Origin: JBGQOJ01 sp052119585
GTDB lineage: Bacteria > Pseudomonadota > Alphaproteobacteria > Rhodobacterales > Rhodobacteraceae
Length of the DNA: 64,000 bases
Assembly (NCBI RefSeq): GCF_052119585.1
Contig: NZ_JBGQOJ010000002.1
Location: 124,001-188,000 of the forward strand
Direction of reading: 5' to 3'
Both the position numbers and the translations under genes were made by a program. Positions 28,950 to 37,562 of this stretch are shown here, piece after piece. Under the pieces are notes generated by a model. That model did no database searches. It saw only the letters and a program-made list of their open reading frames with translations, and was not told the origin of the DNA. Position 1 is the first letter of the stretch, and each line of letters opens with the position of its first letter.

Positions 28950-30211
28950 CACGCATCATCCCCGGCGGATGTGTGCAACTGCGCCAGAACCTCTGCCGCG
29001 CCCTCGGCCAGCAGCGCGCGTTGCGCAAGCGCCACGGTGGCGGCATCCTCTCCCAACAGCCCGCGCAACTCCTTTGGCAACTGGCGCATCACCTCCTCCG
29101 TGGCTTTTTCGATGTCGGCGGCCACGGCGGGGCTGTCCAGGATATCTGTTCCGATCAGGGCCTCAAGATCCGCCAAAGGACCGGTTGCGCGGGGGCCTTT
29201 CGCCTGATCCACGCACAGGTTCTCGATCTTGTCGATCCAGACGGTGCCCAGGCTTTCGGCCACCGCGACGGCCTCTTCGCGCAACAGATCAAGGTCACGG
29301 CGCAGGTGCCACATCAAGGGCGTCGCCCCGACCAGCATCGGGCGCAGCACCAGATGTTCGGCGCTATGGTCACGGCGGGCGGTGCGAAGGGCTTGCGCCA
29401 ACGCCGCGACCAGATCGGGCCAGTGGTCGATGCCGTCCAGCCCGATTTCGACCCGCTCGAACCGGGCAAGGCCGGTGTTGCGCATCTGGGTGGTCAGGGT
29501 GCCGTCATCCGCCACCGTGACCAGCGTTACGGACTTTTCGCCCGCTTCGCCAATGTCGCGGCCCTGCGGCATTCCGGGCATCACGATGGTGGTGCGTCCG
29601 GCGATTTCCGAGCGGATATGCACATGGCCAAGCGCCCAATAGTCGAACCCCGTCGCCTGAAGGTCGGCGATGCTACAGGGTGCATAGTTGTCGTGACCGG
29701 GGGCGCCCGCAAGGCTGGTGTGCAGCATGCCGATGTTGATCGCATCCGCGATGGGCGGCTTGAACCGGTCCAGAAGGCTGTCGGCGGCATGGGGTTTGGC
29801 AAAGCTGATCCCGTGGATCGCAATCGTGCGGCCGCTGTTTTGCGTCACATGCACCTCTGCGCGCGCACCGAAGACGGTGACAGAAGGCGGAAAGACCATC
29901 TCGCGGGTGATTTTTGACAAGGCATCATGGTTGCCGCGAATGATATAGGTTCTGACGCCCGCAGCATCCAGCCGTTGCAATTGCTGCGACAGGAACCGCG
30001 CGGTTTTCATAGAGGTCTGATCGCCGTCATAAAGATCGCCCGCGATCAGCAGGGCATCCACGGCCTCGGAAATGCACAGATCGACAATGCCGGTGAACAC
30101 GTCGCGGGTGGCGGTGCCGATCAGCTTTGCCAGATCCCTGTCGCGCAGGGCCAAGGACTTTAGCGGGGAATCCAGATGAATGTCGGCGGTGTGGATAAAA
30201 CGAAAGGACAA
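28949..30211 (-). CDS. YhaO-family Mre11/SbcD-like metallophosphoesterase nuclease
   Basis: 420 aa from TTG 30211, with AAAGG about 10 nt upstream; a GTG at 30250 is an in-frame alternative. All calcineurin-like nuclease motifs are visible in order: FIHTADIHLDSPL (D-x-H), LLIAGDLYDGD (GD), IIRGNHDAL (GNHD), GMLHTSLAG and ALGHVHIR (GHxH). It should have Mn-dependent DNA exo/endonuclease activity, with the partner ATPase encoded immediately downstream and translationally coupled. Family members (YhaO) contribute to DNA repair. No regulator site is apparent; upstream is a 101-bp gap to the HlyD gene. Confidence 0.9.
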   Translation of the reverse strand: MSFRFIHTADIHLDSPLKSLALRDRDLAKLIGTATRDVFTGIVDLCISEAVDALLIAGDLYDGDQTSMKTARFLSQQLQRLDAAGVRTYIIRGNHDALSKITREMVFPPSVTVFGARAEVHVTQNSGRTIAIHGISFAKPHAADSLLDRFKPPIADAINIGMLHTSLAGAPGHDNYAPCSIADLQATGFDYWALGHVHIRSEIAGRTTIVMPGMPQGRDIGEAGEKSVTLVTVADDGTLTTQMRNTGLARFERVEIGLDGIDHWPDLVAALAQALRTARRDHSAEHLVLRPMLVGATPLMWHLRRDLDLLREEAVAVAESLGTVWIDKIENLCVDQAKGPRATGPLADLEALIGTDILDSPAVAADIEKATEEVMRQLPKELRGLLGEDAATVALAQRALLAEGAAEVLAQLHTSAGDDA

Positions 30212-30312
30212 GAACGGGCGGCCTTTGGAACAGGGTTCAGCTATGACACACAGCGTGGTCTATTTCGCCATGGAATGTCAAAGCGCATCGCAAGGTGCAA
30301 GGCGCGTCTGGC

Positions 30313-31653
30313 CTAGCGCTCGCGAAAGGCGCGGGCCATGCTGTCGCGGATCGGTTTCACCAGATACTGAAAGAACGTCCGTTCCTCTGTCTGGATCATG
30401 ATCTCGGCGGGCATGCCCGGCGTGGCCTTGAACCCCTGAACGCGCAGCAATTCATCCGGGCTTAGTTTGATCCGGGCCACATAGACCTCCTGCCGCTTGT
30501 CCTGAGACGCATCCAGCAGCGAGTCCGCCGACACATAGAACACCTCTCCGTACAGAACCGGCGTTGTGCGCGCGTTCAACGCCACCAGCCGGACGGTTGC
30601 GGCCTGACCGGTGCGCACGCTGTCGATATCGGTGCGCGGGATCTGCGCCTCGATGATCAGCGGCGCGTTGCTTGGCAGGATCTCCATGATCGGCTTGCCG
30701 CCCTCGATGACGCCGCCCACGGTGTGATAGTGCGACCGCACGATCGTTCCGCTGACGGGCGCGGTCAGCACGGCGCGGGCCAGCACGTTTTCGGCCTTGC
30801 GTGACTGCTCCCTGATCCCGTCCAGTTCGCTTTGAATGATCTGCAATTCGTCCAGTGCGGCCTGTTTATAGGCGTTCCGGGTCTGTTCGATCTGGTCGAG
30901 GTACTTCTGCCGCATCTGCTCTGACTCGGAAATTTCCGCCTCCAGCCGCCCGATCTGGCCTGTCGCTTCGGCCAATGCGCGGCGCAGGGCGTTGAATTCG
31001 GTTCTGCGGATCAGCCCCTGTTCCAGCAGCTTTGCCTTTGCCTCGTGATCTTCCTCGAAAATCTCCAGCTGGTCCCTGATCGAGGCAAGCTGCGTCGCAT
31101 AGCCCTTTGCCCGCATCTCCATCGCGGCGGCATTGCTCATCAGGGGGGCGATGTCGCCTTCGATGGACGTGCGCGAGACCCGGAAGGCCAGCAACTGGTT
31201 ATCAAGGATCGCCGCGATTTCAGGGTCGATCCGGCCCTCTATCAGGTCCGGTGGAAATGTGATGCTGGGGCTGACCGCGTTTTCTGCCGTCAACCGCGCC
31301 TCTATCGCCTCCAGCCGGGCGCGGCGCAGAAATAGTTCCCGCTCGTTCGCCAGGGCGGCGGTCTCGTCCAGCCGCAGCAAAAGCTGCCCCTTGACCACGC
31401 GGTCGCCCTCGGCTGCAAGGATTTCGCGGATGATACCGCCTTCCAGATGCTGCACGATCTTGTTCTGGCCCGTGGCCACAAAGCTGCCCTGAGAGATAAC
31501 CGCCGCAGCCAATGGCGCCCGAAAGGCCCAGACGCCGAAGCCGCCAAAGGATGCGCCGACCAGCAAGAAGCCGATAACCGCAAAGCGGGTGACAGAACGC
31601 GGAACGGTGTCATACCATTCGCCGGTGTGCCAGGTGGTCGGGACGTCAGCCAA
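30313..31653 (-). CDS. HlyD-family type I secretion membrane-fusion protein
   Basis: 446 aa from TTG 31653, supported by GGAGG 8 nt upstream and an 8-nt overlap with the ABC gene. A short cytoplasmic tail is followed by one membrane segment (FAVIGFLLVGASFGGFGVWAF near 25), a lipoyl-like half (SQGSFVATGQNKIVQHLEGG), a long coiled-coil hairpin near 95-290 and the C-terminal beta-barrel region (VLTAPVSGTIVRSHYHTVGG, ending in the family-typical GMPAEIMIQTEERTFFQYLV). It would bridge the ABC exporter to a TolC-like outer-membrane channel, which is not encoded here. Last gene of the four-gene operon. Confidence 0.93.
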   Translation of the reverse strand: MADVPTTWHTGEWYDTVPRSVTRFAVIGFLLVGASFGGFGVWAFRAPLAAAVISQGSFVATGQNKIVQHLEGGIIREILAAEGDRVVKGQLLLRLDETAALANERELFLRRARLEAIEARLTAENAVSPSITFPPDLIEGRIDPEIAAILDNQLLAFRVSRTSIEGDIAPLMSNAAAMEMRAKGYATQLASIRDQLEIFEEDHEAKAKLLEQGLIRRTEFNALRRALAEATGQIGRLEAEISESEQMRQKYLDQIEQTRNAYKQAALDELQIIQSELDGIREQSRKAENVLARAVLTAPVSGTIVRSHYHTVGGVIEGGKPIMEILPSNAPLIIEAQIPRTDIDSVRTGQAATVRLVALNARTTPVLYGEVFYVSADSLLDASQDKRQEVYVARIKLSPDELLRVQGFKATPGMPAEIMIQTEERTFFQYLVKPIRDSMARAFRER

Positions 31654-33634
31654 TGTGCGGTCCTCCGGGTTTTTGATTGGTTTGTCGTTGCGCGTTTTGA
31701 ACCTGCGCGTTCGGCTGGCCTTTTCGCTCGTTCAGGGCCTGCATCACGCGGTCGCGGAACCCGAACATCGCCACGCTGCCGTCGGCCAGCAGCATGATCT
31801 TGTCCACGACGGTCAACAGCGACGGTTTCTGGGTGATGACGATCACCGTGATGCGGTTCTGCTTGGCGTGGCTAAGGGCACGGGCAAGTGCCGCGTCGCC
31901 CATGCTGTCAAGGTTCGAGTTCGGCTCGTCCAGCACCACCATGCGCGGGTTGCCGAAAAAGGCGCGGGCCAGTGCGATGCGCTGCTTTTGCCCGCCCGAA
32001 AGCGGCGACCCGTCGGCCGCAACATAGGTTTCATAGCCGTGGGGCAGGTTGGCGATCATGTCATGCACATCCGCCAGCATCGCGGCGCGGTGGATCTGCT
32101 CGTCGGTGGCGTCCTGCCGCATCCGGCCGATGTTGTCCTTGATCGTGCCCGGAAACAGCTGCACATCCTGCGGCAGATAGCCGATGCTTTCCCCGAACTG
32201 GCGCTGATCCCAGTTGCGCAGGTCCATCAGGTCCAGCCGCACGCTGCCCGATGTCGGCAAAAGCGACCCCACCAGCATCTTGCCCAGCGTGGTCTTGCCC
32301 GCGCCGGAATTGCCGATCACCGCAAGGCTTTCGCCCGGATCAAGCGAGAAACTGATGCCGTTCAGCACAACCCGTTTGGTGCCGCCCGGCACATAAAGCA
32401 GACGTTCCACATCGACGCGCCCCTCTGGCTTTGGCAGGCGCAGACGCTCGATGTTCAGCGGCGACGACCGCAAGAGGGTCGAGATGCGATCATAGGCGGC
32501 GCGTGACAAAAGAAACTGGTTCCAACCCTCGATCGCCCCCTCGACAGGGGCAAGCGCGCGCCCCGCGATGATCGAGGCGGCGATGACCATGCCGCCCGTG
32601 ATCTCTCCTGCGATGGCCAGATACGCGCCCCAGCCCAGCATACCGATCTGGGTCAGCAGGCGCACGGCGCGCGAAACGGCGGCGGAAACGATGTTGCGGT
32701 CCTGTGCCGTGACCTGCGCCTTCAACGAGGCGGCGGTGTCCTTGCCCCAGATCGACACCGCCTCGGGGATCATCGCAAGGGCGTTGATGATCTGGCTGTT
32801 GCGCGACATGGAATCCAGATGCATGTTCGCGCGGCCCAGATGCATATTCGCCTCGCCGAAGGGCTTGCTGGTGATGCGCTGGTTCACCGTCGCGATGACC
32901 AGCAAGATCAGCGCGGTGACGACGACGATCATCCCCAGATGCGGATGCACCAGAAAGATCGCGAAGATGAAAAAGGGTGCGAAGGGCACGTCAAGGAACG
33001 ACAAAAGGGTGCCCGACACCAGAAATCCGCGCAACTGCTGAAGATCGCCCAGCGTCTGGTATTCGCGCCCAGACCCGTGCAATGACGCGCGGGCGGCGGC
33101 ACTTAAGATCGGCGCGCCAAGCTGAACGGCGACCTCGACCGCCGTGCGCATCAGCATGAACCGCCGGATCGCATCCAGCACCGCCTGAAGCAGCACGGCC
33201 CCCACGATCACCACGGTCAGCATGATCAGCGTGTCGACAGAGCGGCTGGTCAGAACCCGGTCCGAAATCTGGAACAGGTAAACCGGGATCGCCAGGATCA
33301 GCACGTTGGTCACGCAGGTCAGCAGCATCACCATCAGCATATTCGTGCGCACTGCCCGCAGGCCGGCGCCGAGATTTTTCGAGAAATCCACAGGCCCGAC
33401 GCGTTTGTGGAACGTTCCGCCGCCGCCGCCGCCACTGCCGCCCGCACCCGCCACAGGCTTGATCGGCGTCGGGTTGTCCTTGCCCTTGCCGACAAACGGA
33501 AGTTTGCCGTTGTCAGCCGGGGCTTTGCCCTTGGCCGTCACCTGATCGTCGGCGGTCAACAACAGGGTTTGCGCGCCGTTCGGGCGGTTGTGGACAAAGG
33601 TGCCAAAACGCGCGCTCTCTGCGAAGTCCTTCAT
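31646..33634 (-). CDS. Type I secretion ABC transporter (PrtD-like permease/ATPase)
   Basis: 662 aa from ATG 33634, with GAGGGA 6 nt upstream. After a roughly 90-residue N-terminal extension ending in a glycine run, six membrane segments begin at LMVMLLTCVTNVLILAIPVY. The nucleotide-binding domain has Walker A IGNSGAGKTTLGK, signature SPLSGGQKQRIALAR, Walker B MVVLDEPNSNLD and H-loop VIVITQKPSLL. There is no peptidase C39 domain, consistent with substrates that keep a C-terminal signal, as for RTX proteases. Likely cargoes are the two proteins encoded upstream and perhaps the RTX protein at 59.8-64 kb. The extension before the membrane domain is unusual. Confidence 0.93.
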   Translation of the reverse strand: MKDFAESARFGTFVHNRPNGAQTLLLTADDQVTAKGKAPADNGKLPFVGKGKDNPTPIKPVAGAGGSGGGGGGTFHKRVGPVDFSKNLGAGLRAVRTNMLMVMLLTCVTNVLILAIPVYLFQISDRVLTSRSVDTLIMLTVVIVGAVLLQAVLDAIRRFMLMRTAVEVAVQLGAPILSAAARASLHGSGREYQTLGDLQQLRGFLVSGTLLSFLDVPFAPFFIFAIFLVHPHLGMIVVVTALILLVIATVNQRITSKPFGEANMHLGRANMHLDSMSRNSQIINALAMIPEAVSIWGKDTAASLKAQVTAQDRNIVSAAVSRAVRLLTQIGMLGWGAYLAIAGEITGGMVIAASIIAGRALAPVEGAIEGWNQFLLSRAAYDRISTLLRSSPLNIERLRLPKPEGRVDVERLLYVPGGTKRVVLNGISFSLDPGESLAVIGNSGAGKTTLGKMLVGSLLPTSGSVRLDLMDLRNWDQRQFGESIGYLPQDVQLFPGTIKDNIGRMRQDATDEQIHRAAMLADVHDMIANLPHGYETYVAADGSPLSGGQKQRIALARAFFGNPRMVVLDEPNSNLDSMGDAALARALSHAKQNRITVIVITQKPSLLTVVDKIMLLADGSVAMFGFRDRVMQALNERKGQPNAQVQNAQRQTNQKPGGPHIG

Positions 33635-33670
33635 AGGTATTCCCTCTGGTTCCACATCGTCTTTTGCGCC

Positions 33671-35653
33671 CTATGCCAGCACGCTTTGCATGACGTCCGG
33701 GCTTGAATCGCAATTCTGATAGCTGTCGGAATAGATCGAGCCGTCACCATAGGGGTCATCCGACAGGATCAGGTCGTCCGCCAGAAACGCAACTGCCTCG
33801 TTTGCCAGCGCCGCGGTGCCACCCGCACCCCCCGCGTCCGGATCAATGAATTCCGCCTGATACAGCAGCGCATCGGAATAATGCCCGTCCGCCGTCAGAA
33901 TAACGGAATCCACGCCCATATCGTTGATCGTGGCAAGGTTGGCCAAGGCGTTTTCACCCGTCATCACCGTGACAGGCGCGTCGGTTTGCGCCGCCAGCGA
34001 TTCCATCGCCAGCGCGACCTGATCGGCATCGCCTAGGATATTCGTTTGTTCGATCACCCGCGCCGAGATCATGTCGCCGCTGATATAAAGCACCCGCAGC
34101 GCCTCGGTTCCGTCGAACAGGGTGTCTTGCGCGATGTCCTGGCCTATGGTGGTGCCGCCTGCGGCCAGTTGGTCCAGCCCGTCGCTGAACGGCGCGGACA
34201 GCTCGTCATAGGTGTCAACGCCCAGATGAAAGATCGACGCACCGTTCCACAACAGGTTGCCATCGCCCGACAGGCCATCGGGGGCCACGCCGGAATAGCT
34301 GATCCAGTCATCGTCCAGCAAGACGTTGGTCTGGATGATGGAATTGAAATCAATCAGGTTTCCGCCGACCATGATCAGGTCGTAGTGATAGCCTAGCTCT
34401 TGCATGAAGCTGGCGTTCACAATGGTGTTCTCGCCGAATTGCAGCAATGTCGCCTCGGCGGAAAAGGCGATCTGGCCGATGTCCTGATCCAGCGCAAAGG
34501 TGTATTGCTGCACCCAGCTGAGGTTGATGACATTGCCGTCGATGCGGGTCACGATCCAGTTCGAGGGCAGGGTGCCTGTCGCAGCCTCGGGGTCGTCGGA
34601 TTGCCCATCGGGGGCGCTGCTTTTTGCGCTGAACGACGCAACATTCCACAGGTCCGGCGACAGGTCCGGTTGCGGGCCAGATGCCACACCGTTGAGATGG
34701 TCGATATCGGACAGCACATTGATCTGACTGATCAGGTCAAGCGTTACCGCACTTCCGGCAACGGCGATCACCTCCGCGTCCAGCCAGTTGGTCTGGATCA
34801 CCGCCTCGTTCACCAGCAGGTTCGACCCGGTCAGCACATCATGTGCCGGGGGCGAGGATGGCGCGGTTTCGTCTTCGGCGTCTTCGGCATCTTCGGGCGC
34901 GCTTGGGGCCAAAGAGGCGGGCAGGTGGTCCTTGACCTGCGGCGCCTCGTCCACGGTTTTGCTGTTCACCCAGACCCCCAGCGTATCAGGCCCAAGAACC
35001 AGCGTCGCATGGGGGCCGCCGATGTCCAGCAGCTGCGCCGTCTGGATCTGGGCAAAGGCATGGGCCGGATAGGTCGCGATATCGGCCTCGGTCGCGGGCA
35101 TGTCGGGCGAGGTGATCACCTGCGCCGCCGCCGCCAGCCCGGTCAATGCGTCCAGTCGCTGTTCAAACCCGTCGGTCGCCAGAAATGCGAAATCGCCGTC
35201 GCCCGTGCGCAGCACGTCATTGTCCGACAGGAACGCCTGCTGCACGGAAATCGCCACAACAGATCCTGCGGGTTCGATGGTGAAGTTCAGCGCATCCAGT
35301 GCGTTATAGGTGAAATGCGTCGGAAACCCGTCAACGCCAGAGGAATAGGCATTGCCCGCGATGGTCAGCGAGACGGGGATGGTATTGGGCAGGATCTTGG
35401 CCACAGGCACCGTCTGTTCAACCACAGATGTTGTGGGCTCGGTCGGGGCGGGGACAGGTTTCGGGTCGAACCCTTCGACCGCATAGGTTTCGCGGGTTTC
35501 AACGTCGATGAACGGAACCTCGGAAAACTCGGTCTGGACCTGCTGCAATGCCTTCAGTTCGTTGTAGTCTATGCGCAGACGTGCCTGTTCCAGAAGGGTT
35601 TCGAACAGGCCGATAAAATGCGAGATGGCGTCTGTGATCGGATCGAGTGACAT
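33671..35653 (-). CDS. Type I secretion-linked protein with repeated G-x2-I-x4-I-x-Q-x-N-x-L-x-D-x-D motifs
   Basis: 660 aa from ATG 35653, with GGAGG 7 nt upstream. No enzyme family is recognised. The protein is acidic, has no signal peptide and contains at least eight versions of a 20-residue unit: NEAVIQTNWLDAEV (283), DLISQINVLSDIDHL (306), SWVQQYTFALDQDIG (379), NSIIQTNVLLDDDW (437), ARVIEQTNILGDADQV (531), with weaker copies near 131, 407, 566 and 590. Proline/Glu/Ala linkers near 64-90 and 240-272 separate blocks. The pattern suggests a beta-rich, Asp-rich (possibly Ca-binding) surface repeat. Its place in the operon suggests a secreted substrate or secretion accessory; adhesion or matrix function is inference. 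Confidence 0.7.
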   Translation of the reverse strand: MSLDPITDAISHFIGLFETLLEQARLRIDYNELKALQQVQTEFSEVPFIDVETRETYAVEGFDPKPVPAPTEPTTSVVEQTVPVAKILPNTIPVSLTIAGNAYSSGVDGFPTHFTYNALDALNFTIEPAGSVVAISVQQAFLSDNDVLRTGDGDFAFLATDGFEQRLDALTGLAAAAQVITSPDMPATEADIATYPAHAFAQIQTAQLLDIGGPHATLVLGPDTLGVWVNSKTVDEAPQVKDHLPASLAPSAPEDAEDAEDETAPSSPPAHDVLTGSNLLVNEAVIQTNWLDAEVIAVAGSAVTLDLISQINVLSDIDHLNGVASGPQPDLSPDLWNVASFSAKSSAPDGQSDDPEAATGTLPSNWIVTRIDGNVINLSWVQQYTFALDQDIGQIAFSAEATLLQFGENTIVNASFMQELGYHYDLIMVGGNLIDFNSIIQTNVLLDDDWISYSGVAPDGLSGDGNLLWNGASIFHLGVDTYDELSAPFSDGLDQLAAGGTTIGQDIAQDTLFDGTEALRVLYISGDMISARVIEQTNILGDADQVALAMESLAAQTDAPVTVMTGENALANLATINDMGVDSVILTADGHYSDALLYQAEFIDPDAGGAGGTAALANEAVAFLADDLILSDDPYGDGSIYSDSYQNCDSSPDVMQSVLA

Positions 35654-35676
35654 ATGATTGCCTCCGGCAGCCGGGA

Positions 35677-35707
35677 TGGTCTGCGCGATACCGAACCGCG
35701 CAGACCA
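35677..35707 (-). terminator. 11-bp perfect hairpin between the two secretion-linked genes
   Basis: TGGTCTGCGCG (35677-35687) pairs perfectly with CGCGCAGACCA (35697-35707) around a 9-nt loop. It lies 19 nt downstream of the glycine-rich gene's end and just before the GGAGG of the next gene, with no T-run on the minus strand. It would act as an intercistronic attenuator or a 3' stabiliser, giving more of the glycine-rich protein than of the exporter. Confidence 0.6.
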
Positions 35708-35726
35708 GATTTATTTACACTGAGGA

Positions 35727-37562
35727 TCAGGTGCCCATGTCATCGTCGCCGATATAGGTCGAGGACATCGACCCGCCGACGACCGACAGATCGACAGAGT
35801 TGCCAAGCACATTGGCCCCCAATACGATTGTCTGGTTGAAGGCGGACATATCCAGCGAGGCAGAGGCATAGGCCAGCGACTCTCCGGTGACGAAACCATC
35901 GTCGCCGTTGTTAGAGCCCCAGTTTCCGGCCGCCTCGGCGTAGCCACCCGCGCCAGTGGTGGCTGTGCCACCGGCACCGCCGTTGCCACCCATGACACTT
36001 GCGTAACCGCCATCGGCCATCCCGCCGTAGCCGTCGCCGCCCATGCCACCTGTGGACGTTCCGGCGTTGCCGCCATCACCGCCCGTGGCCATCGCATAGC
36101 CCGCCGTGGCCACACCGCCGAAGGCATCGCCGCCAAGGCCACCCGACGCCGTGCCGCCGCTGCCACCGGCACCGCCGCCGCCGCCGACTGCATCGGCTAT
36201 GCCGTCAACCGTGCCGTCGGTCAAAGCGCGGCCAAGGCCGTCGCCGCCGTTGGTGTCGCCACCCGCAGCGCCGTTGCCGCCGCTTCCGCCAGCGCCGCCG
36301 GCACCACCGTCACCGGCCATGCCGCTGGCACCACCTGCGCCGCCCGCGCCGCCATCGGCACCGTCGCCGCCAGCGCCACCAAGGCCAATGCCACCTGCGC
36401 CGCCTGCGCCACCTGCGCCGCCGAGGCCGCCGAGGCCGCCAGCGCCGCCGTTCCCGGAATTGCCACCTGTGCCGCCTGCGCCGCCGCCGCCGCCAGCAGC
36501 ACCGGCACCACCGGCACCGCCGTCACCGGAATCGCCGCCAAGCCCGACACCGACCCCGAGAGAGCCGAGACCAAAGGTGCTTGCGCTAGCGCTGCCGCCG
36601 TTGCCGCCGTCGTCGCCTTCGGAGTCACCCTCGCCGCCATCGCCGCCGACGCCGCCATAGGCTTGGGCGTTGCCGCCGGTCAGGCTTTCGATCTCGCCTT
36701 CGCCGCCGTTGCTTTCTGCATCGCCGCCGTCGTCACCGAAGCCACCCATGGCGAATGCGCCGCCGCCTTCGACGCGCTCGATCTCGCCTTCGCCGCCATC
36801 GGCATCGGCATCACCGCCGCCTTCGCCGCCGGTCGGGTCAAGCTTGATCCCTTCCTGCGCGTTCGCGTTTCCGCCCTGCGCATTGCCGGAGTTTGACCAC
36901 GACCCGTCATTGCTGACGTTGGCATCGTTCAGCGTGTCATTGTCGTACAGAACATTGTTCTGGCCGATGACGGTGCCACTGTCGTTGCCCGCCCCGTTCA
37001 GGGAATCGTTCAACAAGTCGCCGAGGTACACATCGTGGCCGGTGTCATAGGTCAGGTCACCCTTTGCCATGAAGAACTGACCGTCGATCGACGCGCCGCT
37101 TTCCAGATCGAAATCGGCAAAGTCATCGTCCGACGGCTCCCACCCATCCAGATTGAGGTCGACATCGACGTCAACATCCGAAGAACTGGAGGACGTGCTG
37201 TCGTTGGTCACGAATGTTTCCGAGGTATTGGTGTTGGTGTTTGTGTTGGCATTCGCGTTGCCGTTATTGGCATTTGCGTTGGCCGTGTTTGTATTCGCGT
37301 TGCTATTGCCGTTGTTGGCAGTGTTCGCGTTGGTGTTGTCGTTCGTGCTGTCGGTTTGGGTCGTTGTGTCTGTGCTTGTGTCGCTGTTGTTGTCATTCTC
37401 ATTCACGTTTTCGCTTGACTGGTGCTGACCCTGACCCTGGCCTTGCGCCTGCAACTCGGCCTGCGCCTGCAACTGCGCTTCATGCTGCGACTGATGCTCG
37501 TGCTGGCTTTGGTTCTGGCTTTGGGTATCCATCCACGGGAAAAAATTATTTCTATTGGACAT
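35727..37562 (-). CDS. Extremely glycine-rich low-complexity protein in a type I secretion operon
   Basis: 611 aa from ATG 37562 (GGAG 8 nt upstream; a GTG three codons earlier is less likely). Zones in order: Gln/His-rich 10-50 (QSQHEHQSQHEAQ); Asn/Thr/Ala repeats 51-115; an acidic block 128-160 with DVDVDVDLNLDG; a short motif zone near 198-213, VIGQNNVLYDNDTLND, resembling the Q-x-N-x-L-x-D-x-D unit of the next protein; then about 290 residues of GGxGG repeats rich in Ala and Asp (345-545), and a C-terminal tail NQTIVLGANVLGNSVDLSVV ending IGDDDMGT. No signal peptide. It resembles PE_PGRS-like or polyglycine-helix proteins only in composition. Secretion by the adjacent ABC system is inferred from the operon; function unknown. 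Confidence 0.75.
   Translation of the reverse strand: MSNRNNFFPWMDTQSQNQSQHEHQSQHEAQLQAQAELQAQGQGQGQHQSSENVNENDNNSDTSTDTTTQTDSTNDNTNANTANNGNSNANTNTANANANNGNANANTNTNTNTSETFVTNDSTSSSSSDVDVDVDLNLDGWEPSDDDFADFDLESGASIDGQFFMAKGDLTYDTGHDVYLGDLLNDSLNGAGNDSGTVIGQNNVLYDNDTLNDANVSNDGSWSNSGNAQGGNANAQEGIKLDPTGGEGGGDADADGGEGEIERVEGGGAFAMGGFGDDGGDAESNGGEGEIESLTGGNAQAYGGVGGDGGEGDSEGDDGGNGGSASASTFGLGSLGVGVGLGGDSGDGGAGGAGAAGGGGGAGGTGGNSGNGGAGGLGGLGGAGGAGGAGGIGLGGAGGDGADGGAGGAGGASGMAGDGGAGGAGGSGGNGAAGGDTNGGDGLGRALTDGTVDGIADAVGGGGGAGGSGGTASGGLGGDAFGGVATAGYAMATGGDGGNAGTSTGGMGGDGYGGMADGGYASVMGGNGGAGGTATTGAGGYAEAAGNWGSNNGDDGFVTGESLAYASASLDMSAFNQTIVLGANVLGNSVDLSVVGGSMSSTYIGDDDMGT

Noticed and set aside
27234..29207. 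Plus-strand 657-codon open frame opposite the YhaN gene
   Set aside because: Shadow of the coiled-coil coding region; no family motif and no ribosome site.
34400..35650. Plus-strand 416-codon open frame
   Set aside because: Mirror of the repeat protein; the minus strand has the ribosome site, operon spacing and regular repeats.
36000..36660. Pro/His/Arg-rich plus-strand frames and a repetitive DNA tract resembling a tandem array
   Set aside because: The repetition is codon-level (GGC/GCC) from the glycine-rich gene; there are no constant repeats with unique spacers, so no CRISPR, and the proline-rich frames are its antisense.
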